Shown piece by piece: positions 13,201 through 24,474 of a stretch of DNA of 64,000 bases. Below the pieces are notes generated by a model. That model saw nothing but the letters and a program-made list of their open reading frames with translations. It made no database searches and had not been told where the DNA came from. Every line of letters begins with the position of its first letter. The first letter of the stretch is position 1. This DNA is from Bryum argenteum. Taxonomy: Eukaryota; Streptophyta; Bryopsida; Bryales; Bryaceae. A program made the translations under genes and the position numbers. The DNA is taken from assembly GCA_037043015.1 (NCBI GenBank), contig CM073327.1:3764727-3828726 (forward strand), read 5' to 3'.

Positions 13201-14709
13201 TAGTTTCAGAAACGAAACACAACCTAAATTCCTACCACAATACTGCTATTATACTGACGGCTCATTTCTCCCACCACAAAATATGGGCACCCACCTGGAC
13301 CCGTGAAATTGCAGGATATGGAATATATAATGAATCCAAAAACATCGAACAAGCTGTAAGACTCCCAGGTTTACAAAACATATTTAGGGCTGAAATAATG
13401 GCAATATACACGACCCTTCGAATAATTTCCTCCAAATACCCTGATGAACCTGCACACATTTTCACATTGTTTGAATGGTCTATATAATATCCAAACACAA
13501 CTCAAACACCCTACCCAACATAATAACCACCCAGACAAAACCATTCTACAAGATATAGTTACACTTCTTCAACAAAGAACACAACCTACATCACTATACA
13601 AAGTACGAGCTCATGCAAATATAGATGGTAACGAAAAAGCCGACAAACTAGCCAAAGAAGGTAGAGACAAAGATTACCACAATGCAACTTTACCACATGA
13701 ATTCGCACATTCTACACCATATTACTTTCAAAGAGACTCAAAGTGGCACTCTATGGATGAAACGCCAGATAAAGGTCCTATAAGATTCCTTGAAAAACAC
13801 ATTATTAAACACGACAAAGAAAACAACTTAACAGACATTGCTAGAAACTTCCCCAATATCGATAAATGGATAAGTAATACTGACATAGATGATAAACTAT
13901 CAAATGAGTTTTGGACTAATAAACAAGTAACAGACTCCCAAAAAACATGCTTGCTTAAACTAAGACACGGTCAATACATGGGCAACGCTAGAAAACAATT
14001 ATTTTTTGGCAGAGAACTATATCCATCAATCACATGTTCGGTATGTGACTCCCAAGATCCAGACACGTGGCTACATGTACTGTTAAAATGCAAGCAACAC
14101 CATATACATGCGCTCAGAACAAAAAGACACAATAAAGCAGTATGGGAAATTAAAAAACTAATAGTCTCATCAAAACACTCGAGATGTTATACCCTCATGA
14201 ATGCGGGCACATGTAATGACAAACCACCAGAAAATACAGTCCCACCATGGCTATTACCATGTACTTGTGCACAACAAAGATGCCAATGTAATGCACGACT
14301 AAAACCGGACCTACTATGTATACAAGGACTACCCTACCAATCAAACCCCCCTACATCTCCCAACATTAATTTAAAGGTTCAATTTATAGAATTTACATAC
14401 TGTAATGACAGATTCTCACCAGACACCATTGAGAGAAAGATGCAAAAATACCAACCTCTCATCAACGATATTATTAACAAAGGATGGATAGTTGAACCAC
14501 TAATAGTAATAACAGCAGGTGCCAGAGCATCCACATACATTCCATCTATGAAAATCCTCAAAACCAAACTCAAAATACCAAAGACACTCATAAAAAATAC
14601 ATTCAGAGAAATAAACACAATTGCTATACACCATGCCATGTCTATAATACTACACAAGAGAAAACTAGAAAATGGAGAAACATTACCAGCAGACATACAA
14701 CCACCATAG
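7230..14709 (+). pseudogene. LINE ORF2: endonuclease, reverse transcriptase, RNase H
   Basis: ORF2 is broken by many frameshifts and stops, but the domain order is clear. The N-terminal part (7230-8240) carries two degenerate GDIExN motifs. An AP-type endonuclease follows: ITWNAKN near 8348, IITIQETK near 8420, LCGDFNRD near 8800 and NSDHTPI near 9058. Reverse transcriptase spans about 10279-11090 with GFRAERCTSRQL, DFKNAFGSID, QRGTIQGDTLSPYLF and AYADDLAI (10721-10744). RNase H spans about 13235-13660 with YYTDGSF, FRAEIMAIY and GNEKADKLAKEG; the second catalytic aspartate region is lost at a frame break near 13470. The C-terminus has a zf-RVT-like cluster (CSVCDSQDPDTWLHVLLKC). RNase H after the RT occurs in I-like and some plant L1-like LINE groups; I cannot assign the clade. 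Confidence 0.9.
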
Positions 14710-14714
14710 ATATA

Positions 14715-14790
14715 TTATATAAAAACAAAATAAAATAAATTAAAATTATTTAAAAAAAAAATAAAAAATAAATAAAAAAAAAAATAAAAT
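14715..14790 (+). repeat. A-rich tract after LINE ORF2
   Basis: A and T only apart from a few bases, with runs of 8-11 A, directly after the ORF2 stop. It looks like a poly(A) tail. Sequence further 3' is also shared with the second LINE copy, so this tract is probably internal to a longer 3' region. Confidence 0.7.
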
Positions 14791-14817
14791 GGAAGAAGTG
14801 ATATATTAGAATAGCAA

Positions 14818-14990
14818 CCTTGTCACAATACAGGGGGCCCAAGCCGTTGGAATTTCCTGCCCACTAGCTCTATAGCGCCAGATGATTGTAAACGATGCTC
14901 AAACGAGTTAAACGGGAATCGAACCCGGACCACCGCTACTACACATCCATGTCTCTTCCAAACAACGTGGTATGTCAACAATGTGACGAC
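14818..14990 (-). mobile_element. SINE-like segment, minus strand
   Basis: Read on the minus strand there is a B box (GGTTCGATTCCC, about 14914-14925) followed by blocks homologous to the SINE at 1785-1945: GGTCCGGG, GCTAGTG-GGCAGGAAA and CTGTAT-TGTGACAAGG. It lies between the A-rich tract and the recurring tail module of the LINE. A decayed counterpart is at the same place in the second LINE copy (about 21460-21550), so insertion preceded duplication or it is a standing part of the element. Confidence 0.6.
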
Positions 14991-15059
14991 CAACAAAACC
15001 AAACCTTTACTTTTATACAAACATAACAGCTCACTAGTTCTGGGTCCTTTTTTTTCATG

Positions 15060-15200
15060 TAGTGTCCATCCTGAGAGGGGTTAGTAGTCCTATACCACTG
15101 TTGTTAGGTCCTGTGGGCATATCATCAAGGGTAGGTCGAACGGACACTTTATTCACGCCAACCCTTACGGGTCTGGTGTTCTTCTTCTTCTTGTAGAGGG
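15060..15200 (+). repeat. Recurring 3' tail module ending in (TTC)n
   Basis: This block starts near TGAGAGGGGTTAGTAGTCC and runs through CGAACGGACACTTTATTCA to a short TTC run. It recurs at about 21640-21760 and, without the rest of the LINE, at about 60681-60800, where it ends in (ATCT)n. Related tails that end in different short tandem repeats are typical of LINE or SINE 3' ends. Confidence 0.7.
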
Positions 15201-15207
15201 ACCCTAA

Positions 15208-15604
15208 GGGCGCACTCACATGTGAGACCCGACCCCATAATTTCACTGTAGCTACCCATATTTTTTGAAGGGTCACTTTTCAGGGTGAACATTACGGGTC
15301 ACTTCCATGTTCATTCATGATGTTATAAATTAGTGTGTTCTTTTGTGGCTTATTCCCTGACAATGTAAACTTAGCTAAGTTCCATGCTAAGTTTACATTG
15401 TCAGGGAATAAGCCACAAAAGAACACACTAATTTATAAATCGGGTTCTATATTAATTTCAAGGGCTTGCCACCTTCCCTTGGCAAGCCCGAATTATAATA
15501 CGGGAGCCCGTGATTATTATGTTGGGTTGGGGAGCATGTGAGTGGCTTACTTTTCTGAGACCCGATCCATTTCACGGGGTCGGGTCTCACATGTGACTGC
15601 GCCC
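15208..15604. mobile_element. PIF/Harbinger (Tourist)-like MITE
   Basis: The terminal inverted repeats are about 30 bp: GGGCGCACTCACATGTGAGA and onward at the left and its complement at the right, with one mismatch. Direct TAA trinucleotides flank the element at 15205-15207 and 15605-15607. A 3-bp TAA/TTA duplication with G-rich TIRs is the signature of PIF/Harbinger and Tourist MITEs. The 397-bp body contains a 53-bp perfect palindrome and no coding capacity. Confidence 0.8.
15323..15438. repeat. 53-bp perfect inverted repeat with 10-nt loop
   Basis: Arms 15323-15375 and 15386-15438 are exact reverse complements around the 10-nt loop TAAGTTCCAT. It lies inside the TAA-flanked MITE and may be a nested foldback. 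A transcript would form a long uninterrupted hairpin. Confidence 0.97.
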
Positions 15605-16810
15605 TAAGTTATTCCGTGCTTTCATTCACGTTTCAACGTTCTCATCAAATAATAGAAGCGTGCCACGTGACAGGGACTTTGTTGGTAGGAAATAATTTCT
15701 GGTATATACCCAGCTTGTCAACAGATGTGATTGGTGAGCGGCTTCTTCTCTGTCTGCTGGCCCGGGGTGGGGTGGCGACGTCCGCCCGAGCGGCGCCTGG
15801 AAGCTTTAAGCCAAGCGGCCCAGCCTGTGCGGCTGCACTGGGCATGCTCTAAAGTAAAGCGTCTTAAAGATAAAGAAAAGGACGGAGTCGGCGGACGGAA
15901 GAATATTCCCTGCAGAAACATCGTGGTTGCTCCAGAAGTCGAGATCCTCAATTTCCGCCCTGTGCTGCTGGCTTCTGCCGCAATGTTCTCTTTCCGTGTG
16001 TATTACAGCTCGAGTCAAATCTTGGAGGTACTCGCACACGAGCAGAAAGTTAGCGTGGTTCTCGTTTCTGAGAAGAGTTGCTTAACACTCAGGTGAGTTT
16101 GTACTCTTTATTGTGTGCTCCATCGACTGATCACGGTAGCCTTTCGAGTATCACGGAGAGTATAATGTCTATAGCGTGCCTGAGATTGATAGTGGAACAC
16201 GCTATCTATGTGTCTGATTGTCCATGAAGTCAGTGTGCGCTAGTGGTAGTAAAGCTTTTGAGGGAACTGTGAAGGGGGGGAGCGGGAACGTCGGAGAACA
16301 GATTCGAAGACAGTCTGAGGGTTTCGCCTTCCTTGGGGCTTCGTGTCTTGGTTGTCTATGCAGCGCAAAGATCAGATGCATCGGCCCGGCCTTGACTATA
16401 TGGTATATAGAAATGGTTGAAGCGGGTGACATATGAGGCTGTCTCTCCTAGATCCAAGCGGTCCGACCGACAGCTTCTTTGTTCGACATCAGTAATTCAG
16501 ATCAGGTTCACATCAGCTTCTGCAGCTTGCATCACTTTCTTTAAGGCACAGGTGATACTAGTGTGGGAATTTGCATTAAAGTTGAGGTATAAAACCGTCA
16601 ATGAATATAGAACTTGTACCTACTGCAGAGACATATGTGAGGAACATATAGGAGATGTATGCCAAACAGCGGAAACTGAAAATCGGCTGCAAAGTTGGAT
16701 CGAAACTCGATTATTGCTGTGAATTCCACTTAAAAGTAGTGCTAATATTGCAGTACATGTAATCCAATGATTGAAGATTTCGGTGGTTTATCGGGTTCAT
16801 GATTGTACAG
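15605..16810 (+). promoter_or_regulatory. Upstream region and 5' UTR intron of the kinase gene
   Basis: A donor-like CTCAG|GTGAGT at about 16093 and an acceptor TTGTACAG ending at 16810 suggest a 5' UTR intron of about 0.7 kb directly before the kinase start. The sequence before the donor has higher GC and contains an upstream ATG (15981) whose frame is not that of the kinase. No TATA box is obvious. Promoter assignment is inference. Confidence 0.4.
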
Positions 16811-16813
16811 ATC

Positions 16814-19045
16814 ATGGCTTCTACAAGTGGATCCAAAAAAAGCTCTTGGGAGGGCTTTTATGGTAAAGGACTTGGCTCTAAGCGGGCTGATTTACCAAGC
16901 AAGTGCCTGCTTGGTAAAGGCCTGAACAGTATTGGCTATGCGACGTTACTGGATGGGAAGAGGTGTGCAAGACAAGACTTCGTAGGAGTACCAAGGGACA
17001 TCTTTAGAAACGAGGCATCCGTGTTGGTAGGGCTCGGGCGTCACGAGCACGTTGTCGAAACGATTGCTTGGACCGTCGACAACAGGAGCTGCTCTCTTGT
17101 TACGGAATACATAGAGGATACCCTTCTTGTTTTTCTTCTGAAGAGAAAGGGCCTCCCTCCGAGCCCAACTCAACCTTTTGACATACCCCAAAAGTTAGAG
17201 ACTATGTGGCAGATTGCTAGTGGCATGGAGTTTCTGCACGAGCAGGGTGTTTCTCATGGAGATCTAAAGACCAGAAATATTATGGTCAAGTACAATGACA
17301 AGTCGCGTACAATGAAAGTTGCTGATTATGGTCGATTCCGAAGCAAGCGAAAGAGCATGGCATTTGCTAGTCGTCAGGCACGTAAGCGTGATATGGTTAG
17401 ATGGAAAGCACCGGAACTTCTAGAGGGAGTATCGAAACAAGATAGTGAAGAAAGCTCTTCAGAATCAGACACGGAGACTGGTGAGCGTACAAGTTCTTCC
17501 AGCATCTTATCAGAAATATATTGGAGTTTGGGTGGGCGTGCTGCATATCCTAGCAACATACGTAATAGAGAGTGCAGTGCCGATGTCTACAGCTTCGCTG
17601 TGATGTGCTCTCAAATTCTTCTAGACGGTGAGGATCCTTATCCAGATACAAGGAGGTGGAAAGAGTTGGCAGGTCGTATCGTGGCCGGTGAAATCAGACC
17701 AACATTACCTGATCATGCATATTGTCCAGAGCTGATCACCCTTTTGAATTCTTGTTTGGGCACCGAACTGTCCTTACGGCCTCAGTTCTGGTACATCCGC
17801 AGGGCTTTGGAACGACTGCTGCCTAGCCCTCAGCGAATTCTATCAGCGACACCGTACGTCGATCACCTTAACCATTATACTCCTGCTGCTAGGGTCTTCA
17901 TCGCTGCACATCTAATCCGCAGCCTGATTGGTGCTGACAAATCTAACCCTCTGGTAGGATACCAATACATTCAGGGAAATCTAAAAAAAATGTCCATGGA
18001 GGTAGGACATCTTACCTCGGAACTCAATGCCAAGTTGTTGCTAAAAAAAATGTCCATGGAGGTAGGACATCTTACCTCGGAACTCAATGCCAAGTTGTTG
18101 CTGCTATGTAAACGTATTGAGAATGATATGATGCAATGGCAAGCCCTGAATGAGGTAGCAGCAATGGTAAAGGCGCTTGCCTTACCATCGTGGATGCATG
18201 GGCGTTTGGATGGAGTTGATCAGGTTTTAAATCCGGCTAAGGGGCAAAACAGGCTGAGCTGGAAGACAAGTGGTAGATCAGAGCTTTTTTCAGAGCTTTT
18301 TTTGGATACGTTCAATCTGATGACGCAGTTAGGTAAGGTGTTACTTGACCCTGCCCCCTATGCAGTCTGGGAGGAGTTCTTGGAGCTATTGGAGGAGTGG
18401 GGGGGAAAAATTGTTACTTTCAACTGTGTACAGCTGAGAGTGCCCAAGTATATGTATAATAAATATAAAGTAATAGGCATCCTTGAAGGTAATCCCAACT
18501 CCTGATCTCTTTGTTTCTTGTCAACAAGTTAAAAACTCGCAACACTAAGTTAAAAACAAAAGTGAAAAATGCTTACAGTGGATGCTCACTACTTCTGGTA
18601 CTAGTTAATGCAGTTTGAGTCTAGGTTGATGACTGAAAGATTCCATTCAAAGAATATTTCATAGACTTCTAAGTCATCCGTATCTGTTGATATCGTTTAA
18701 TGAATTGCAGGAAACGGGTTGACTGGTACCTTTGACGAATCAGAGGGATTGCTGACAGTGACTGGGTTGTTCCTCCCTGGTGATTACGAGGATTATGTTC
18801 TCGAACTGGTGCGTAAAGTGACGTCGAGTGCTTCACTCATAACCTCGGGGGGTCCATCCAGGGAAACCGATCAGCAAGAATTTAAGCGTGAGGAGCCTCG
18901 AGAAATACCTGAATTACGTGAACTCAAGTGGCATGAAAGCGAGCGAGAGGTTTTAAGAAAGCGACTGCTATCAACGAAGCCTCAGTCTAGCATCAGCGAA
19001 GCGGATAAGCTTGCTTCAGATATCAAGCTCAACTTACTTGAATGA
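16814..19045 (+). CDS. Atypical protein kinase with C-terminal HMA-like domain
   Basis: Two coding exons, 16814-18488 and 18711-19045, give 669 residues. The ATG at 16814 directly follows an acceptor-like TTGTACAG. The kinase domain (about residues 25-340) has a glycine loop LGKGLNSIG, catalytic loop HGDLKTRN (148, HRD changed to HGD), DYG in place of DFG (171) and KAPELLEG (about 198). The VAIK lysine position reads CARQ, so the ATP-contact lysine looks replaced by Arg. Activity is therefore uncertain. A Ser/Asp/Glu-rich insert follows the APE motif. Residues about 345-530 are helical, with an exact 20-residue tandem duplication. Residues about 533-595 resemble a heavy-metal-associated (HMA) fold without its CxxC: VQLRVPKY, LEGNGLTGTF, LLTVTGLF and YVLELVRKV. 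The intron falls inside this module and joins in frame (GAAG|GTAATC to TTGCAG|GAAACG). Substrate and pathway are unknown. Confidence 0.85.
17981..18102 (+). repeat. Exact 60-bp in-frame tandem duplication
   Basis: Two identical 60-bp copies (17981-18040 and 18041-18100, plus two further matching bases) lie in the kinase coding sequence and add 20 residues of the type KKMSMEVGHLTSELNAKLLL. No differences between copies means a very recent duplication or an assembly artefact. Confidence 0.98.
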
Positions 19046-19172
19046 TAAGACAACCATGAGTAGAGAGCGAGCCAAGAGGAATCTGAAATATGCAAAGATA
19101 AGTCTAAAAAGTGTGTTTATGGTTTGTAGAGTATAATGGTTGGTAGCAAATTGTTCGGAATTTCACTACTTA

Positions 19173-19441
19173 TTAACCCCTAAAGGCCCATGATGTTTTG
19201 GGAGCTTGAAATCCCAACACTGACCACTATGTACTAATGCGGGTACGTCCAATATTTTTGGAAATTTTTGATAACTTCAACCGTAGGATCTTGAAGTAGA
19301 CTACCATAGGTAGTAGTGTGAAAATTTTCAACCGTTGGATCATCACTGGATGTGAGATCATAACATTTGAAGTTGACTGTAAATTTTTTTTGGCCTTGAC
19401 CGTAAAAGCCGAATCGGCGGCCGTGGGCCTTTAGGGGTTAA
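19173..19441. mobile_element. TTAA-flanked MITE, family 1, copy A
   Basis: A 261-bp body (19177-19437) has 14-bp terminal inverted repeats, CCCCTAAAGGCCCA and its complement, directly flanked on both sides by TTAA. A second copy of identical length lies at 55847-56107. TTAA duplication plus termini starting with CCC is the piggyBac pattern. No transposase is encoded. It sits about 130 bp after the kinase stop codon. Confidence 0.85.
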
Positions 19442-20484
19442 CCCTTGAACACCAAATTACCACATGATGATCGTCTTGGAATCATTTCGCATGAAGCCAT
19501 GTAACCAACAACAAAGATCCACATGCAAAAATGGCAAAGACGATCAAAACGTGGTTGCTTGGTGTCAAAGGTTTGAGAGAATGTAGTACCATATGGAAGT
19601 GTAATGCATGTAACTATTGAATGTACCTACATATTATTTGGAGGGATGTTTGTATGTTATTCATATAGCACCAAAATTTTGGTTTCTCTAATTTCCTTTA
19701 TTGATTTTGTCTTTCTATTCTATAAAAAATCCTTGTTATCTCCTAATAGCCCACACAACCATTTTTGGGTTGATTGGAAACTTTCAAGCCTTACCTTGAT
19801 CAAACTATGAACAAGTAATGGGGGATTAAAAATGAATAAAATAAATGAGACAAATGTTAAATGAGTTGTTATCAAATTTCATTTGATAAGGCTTTTCTTG
19901 AGATTGCAAATCCCATGACTCATTCAAAAGTTACAAGAACTATTGCATATAATAAGTTATAAGTGTCACTTTTCATAACATGTGTTGGAGTGCAAGTGAA
20001 ATGAAGGGTCCGTCTTTGCCCAAAACATGATAGGGTAAATATTTATAACTTGCATTTCAAAAACAACAATGTTTTTGAACGACCGTTTAGAAATATATTG
20101 CCCTGTGACTATGTCCAAAGGTCAAAAACCATAAAAATGTGTGATATTATGGAAATTTTGGTGATAGTACAGAAATTGCATGATATTACGGAGTATATGT
20201 GTGATGTCAATAAATATGCCACTTTGCAGGCATAAATGCTTCTGAACTACAATTCAAAAATATGCCAGTAAAATGGCACGTTTTAGAATGCAAGCAAAGT
20301 GGCTCAAAGGGGCTTTGGCAATTTCATGGCACATGGAATGCCGCTATTTTAAGGGAGTTGAGGTTGTGTTGAGTTCTTTCGTACCTCTTCCTATTGCAAG
20401 CGTGACACATAATTGTGTATACCTTCAAGGCTCATATCATAATAGATGAATGGTAGGTAACTTTGTTTTGGTAATGCTAAAGAA
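19442..20484. other. Spacer without a supported gene
   Basis: AT-rich sequence with only short frames and no recognisable domain. It ends where homology to the LINE 3' part begins. Confidence 0.6.
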
Positions 20485-21760
20485 CAAATATTTTTTGGCA
20501 AGAGAACTGTCTATGTTCATCAATCACATGCTCAAAATGCGACTTCCAAAACACATGGCTACATCTTAAAATGAAAGCAACACCATATACGTGCGCTTGA
20601 AACAAAAGACACAATAAAGCAGTTTGGCAATAAAAATAAACTACTAGTCTCATAAAAAATGTCAAGATGTTATATCCTCATGAATGCAGGCAAATGTTAT
20701 GATAAACCACTAGAATATAGAGACCCATGACTATTACTATGTACATGTGTACAACAAAGATGCCAATCTAATGCAATGTTATGATAAACCAGACTATGTA
20801 TAAAAGGATTGTCTTACCAATCAAACCCCCCTACATCTTCCAACATCAATTTAAAGGACCGGTACAATTTATAGAAATCATATGATTTAAAGACTGGTCC
20901 CCACGAGATACCATTGAGAGAAAGACGCAAAAATGACATATTTAACTAAATACGGACAATCGACGGTCTATAATTAAGAACAATAGTTGCAAAATGATTT
21001 CTAGAATCTAGGTTCTATGAAGATACTCTTCAAATATGTAGATTTTAAGGTCATGGATGGAGGGATCTCCCCATGTTTTAAAGTCCATAAATGAGCCCAA
21101 AGTCCATATTTAGTTAAATGATGCATAAAAGTACCAACCTCTCATAAACGATATTATCAGCAAAGGTTGGATAGTTGAACCACTAATTGTAATAATAGCA
21201 TCTGCCAAAACATCTACATACATCCTTTCTATGAAAATCTTGAAAAAGAACTCAAAATACCGAAGAAACTTATAAAAATACATATGAGAGATAAACTCAA
21301 TTGCTATACACCCTGCCATTTCTATAATAATACACAAAAGAATAATAGAGAGTGGAGAGCCACTACGAACCAACATATAACCACCATAAATCCAATTTTT
21401 TTTAAAAAAGCAGTGGTATATAATCACCTTCATTTAGAATAATGACCTTATTAGAAAACAAGTTCAAGTGGAATCAAACCCCGACCATTGCTACAATACA
21501 TCTATGTCTCTTCCAAACAATGTTGTATATCAAAAATTGGACGACCAAATAAACGGAACTTCCACTTTTATACAAGAGAATATACCCCAAACAATCACTT
21601 TATAGTTTACGAGTTCTCGGTCTTTCATGTGCAGTGTACGCCTTGAGAGGGGTTAGTAGTCCTATAACATTTTTGTTATGTTGTGTGGGCATATTATCAA
21701 TGGTAACTTGAATGGACACTTTATTCAAAGCCTTACGCCTCTAGTGATCTTGTTCTTCTT
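20485..21760 (+). mobile_element. Decayed second copy of the LINE 3' end
   Basis: The sequence follows 14000-15200 of the first element block by block: TTTTTTGGCAAGAGAACT, then the Cys/His region, the ORF2 end, the A-rich tract, the minus-strand SINE-like block and the GAGAGGGGTTAGTAG tail. Many indels separate them, and an insertion of about 200 bp near 20930-21120 has no counterpart. This is a 5'-truncated, old insertion or duplication. It shows that the unit continues about 400 bp past the A-rich tract. Confidence 0.85.
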
Positions 21761-24470
21761 AACTTTGTTTTGTAGCATAATTTCAAAGAGGAACGCGTTT
21801 TTAAACTTCACATAAGATTGTGATGCTTGATCAAAGTTGGCTATCCAAAAGAAATCCAAGTGCCCACATTTTATAAAATAATGGATCCTTTTATCTTTGT
21901 TATAGACTTGTATTATTGTAAAGTATGTCATACTACAAGATCCTACACCAAAAATTCCATGATTTCTTTATGTCTTATGAGTGATCTAAAACACCATTCA
22001 CTGACATTACCCTTTGGGCCTTGAGAGCATGCCCAACAAACTAATTAGATGTAGTCAGGGAGAAATGATTGTCAATATAACACCCCTTTGAATTCTTACC
22101 AATTCCTACCAGTGTCTAAATTTAGTCTTCTAGCATGACAAAGATTTATAGAACTTGAGGTCCAAAAGTCTAAAATTTTTAACGTTTTCCAAGAGGCTGC
22201 ATAAACTCCCTCAAAAATTAAGTTAAGTTGAAGTAAACGATGCATTTGAGTGAGAGTTGGATGGGTAGCTAAGTTGTGGGAGGCCGCTACCTTTGAATAT
22301 AGAGCGTTTCTTTCTCTGTGTTGGGCCACCAAAGGTGTAGGGTCAATTAGTTAGTCCGTTGAAAAAGGAATATGACCTTCGTCTAGCTAAATGTAGCAAG
22401 TCGATTAAGAATATACTAACACCTCACAAAATTGGCTAACTTTTGGACACTCTTAACTTTGTGCTCATTGATCTCACACTCAAATGCAAACTTTACTTCA
22501 AGTTAACTCGACTTTTAGAAGATTTCATGTTGCCTATTGGAACGCGCTAAAAACTTTGGATTTTGGGTGAAATATCGTGATATTTGGGTGGTTGTTCAAT
22601 GTACCTTAGCCAATTCTTTAGCCATTAAGTTGAAAATGCTCTTAGAAGTTTATTTGTCTTTGGTTCTTTGATACTTTTGACCTTAACCCTTGAACATGCC
22701 GTGTCTTGAAAATCAACACAATGGATAACAAGCAACAAGTTTGAAGGGCCATAGCTTCTTCAATCAAAGTCCATTTAAGATGAACTCACTTGTGTTGGGT
22801 CCAAAGCAAGCCTAGTTTGTATGATAAAAATTGCAAACCTAGACAATACAATATGAACAAATGGCATGGATTTTAGTAAAGTAGCTTTTTATTTTTGGGT
22901 TCTCAAATGGGAAGCATGTTCTACCAATGTATGCCAATTATGTAAAATCAAAATAATTTATTAAGGATTTTTTTGCACGATCATGATCGTCAAATAAAAT
23001 TCAATAACTTTTTAGTTGAAAGAATTTTGATCCACATATTTTGGTATTAGATTTGCAATAATGTTTGCACAATGAAAAACTGAAAATATGGATGAAATTT
23101 GAGGAGCTATATCTCCTTTATCCACTGTTGGACTCTCACTTTATTTTTTGGGATGGTTTCCAATTAAAGTATAGACTGAGTGGTAGAAACCTTCACCCAA
23201 TCGAAGGTGTTTTGAAGAAATTGCATAGATAAGATTGCAAGGGTCTACTTGTGGACTATTTTTCCTTTCAATTTTTTTAGAAGGTTTTCACCATTGCAAG
23301 GCTATTAATTGAGCCAAGAAGAAAAGTTTCCTTTTCAAAAATGAATGCCATTAATTCAGACTTCATCGTATGGGTCGGCAATTTTCACCACACCAATTAG
23401 ACTTAATTTGGAACCCAATTCAAGTCATCTCCTCCGAAATGGAGTTTGGATGAAGAAAATTATGGCTTTTTGAAGTTTCTCACCCTTCATCAAAAATGTT
23501 GTTTAGGGATATCTCACGGTTTGAGAAAAATTTGATAAGAGTTTGGGAATTCACATTGATAAGACATCTAAGTTTTTCTCTAAACCCTCTAGCCTTTAAA
23601 GGTTGGCCATCAAACATCCTTAGTGTCAAAAAGCAACACTTTGGATGAAGGGTTGAAAATTCGAAAAGTCATAATATCTTTGTATAGAGTTTGTTTTTGA
23701 TGAAATCACTTGCGTTAAGTAATAAATGAAATATAGTTTGTGTGATTGAATGTGTGGTAAAAATTGCACACTCGTGATATGTTACTATGAATCTATGGCA
23801 TGCACTTTAGTGAAGGCAAATTTTGTTTGAGGGTTTTCAAAAATGAGGAATGTCTTACCATTGCAAGCTACTACGTCTGTGCAATTAAAATGATCATGAA
23901 ATTTCATCGCAGATCCAATACCAAAAATTCTTGGATCAAAAAATTTTGAACTAGAAAGTAGTTAGCCTTCATCTTCAGATCATGATTATGTAGAAGAAAT
24001 TCATGAAAACATCTTTTGGATTTCCGAGAATAGCCTCCCAATGGCAAAACATGCCCCATGTTTTGCCAACTTAAAAACAAGAGCTGCCTTCACTAAAATG
24101 CCATTTATTCATACTTACTTCATTGTAAGGGTATGCAAATTTACCATACAAACAAGCCTTGATTTAGAACACAATCCAAATGATTTCATCCAATACCGAC
24201 TTTAGATGAAGAAGCAATGGCTCTTCAAAGTTGCTGCAGTCATCCAAAATGTCAATTTTCACCATCATGTTTAAGGGTTAGGATGAGAAAACCAAAAAAG
24301 TACATAGTTTTTGAGGAGCTGTATCTCCTTTATTCACCATCGAATTTCAACTTCATTTGCTGAATTGATTTCCAATTTGAGTCTAGTTGTTGTGGGAAGA
24401 ATATTTTCTTGATCCAAGGTGTGAGGAAGATATGTATACATATAACAAGGGATATAGTTTTGGACTATTT
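21761..24470. repeat. Spacer with two degenerate copies of a non-coding repeat
   Basis: A block at about 22720-23530 resembles 23640-24280 (recurring phrases around TTTAGTAAAGTAGC/TTTAGTGAAGGCAA and TTTGGATGAAGAAAATTATGG/TTTAGATGAAGAAGCAATGG). A sub-block at about 23095-23265 is repeated at 24305-24470 (GAGGAGCTATATCTCCTTTA). Part of the family reappears inverted near 44130-44420. No coding capacity is seen. It may be an old LTR-like or satellite-like repeat, but the class is not determined. Confidence 0.5.
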
Positions 24471-24474
24471 TTTC

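Larger units (their letters stand above)
3700..15200 (+). mobile_element. Large degraded LINE (non-LTR retrotransposon)
   Basis: One element is inferred from ordered remains on the plus strand: an ORF1-like region, a coding minisatellite, AP-endonuclease motifs, reverse transcriptase with YADD, RNase H with a TDGS start, a Cys/His-rich tail, an A-rich tract, and a tail module ending in a (TTC)n run. No LTRs are present. The sense strand of the ORF2 half is extremely A- and C-rich, while the 3.7-6.2-kb part has ordinary composition, so the 5' third could be a separate element. Many frameshifts and stops make it inactive. The 5' end is uncertain. The 3' end is set where homology with the copies at 21.76 kb and 60.7 kb stops. 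Confidence 0.8.
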
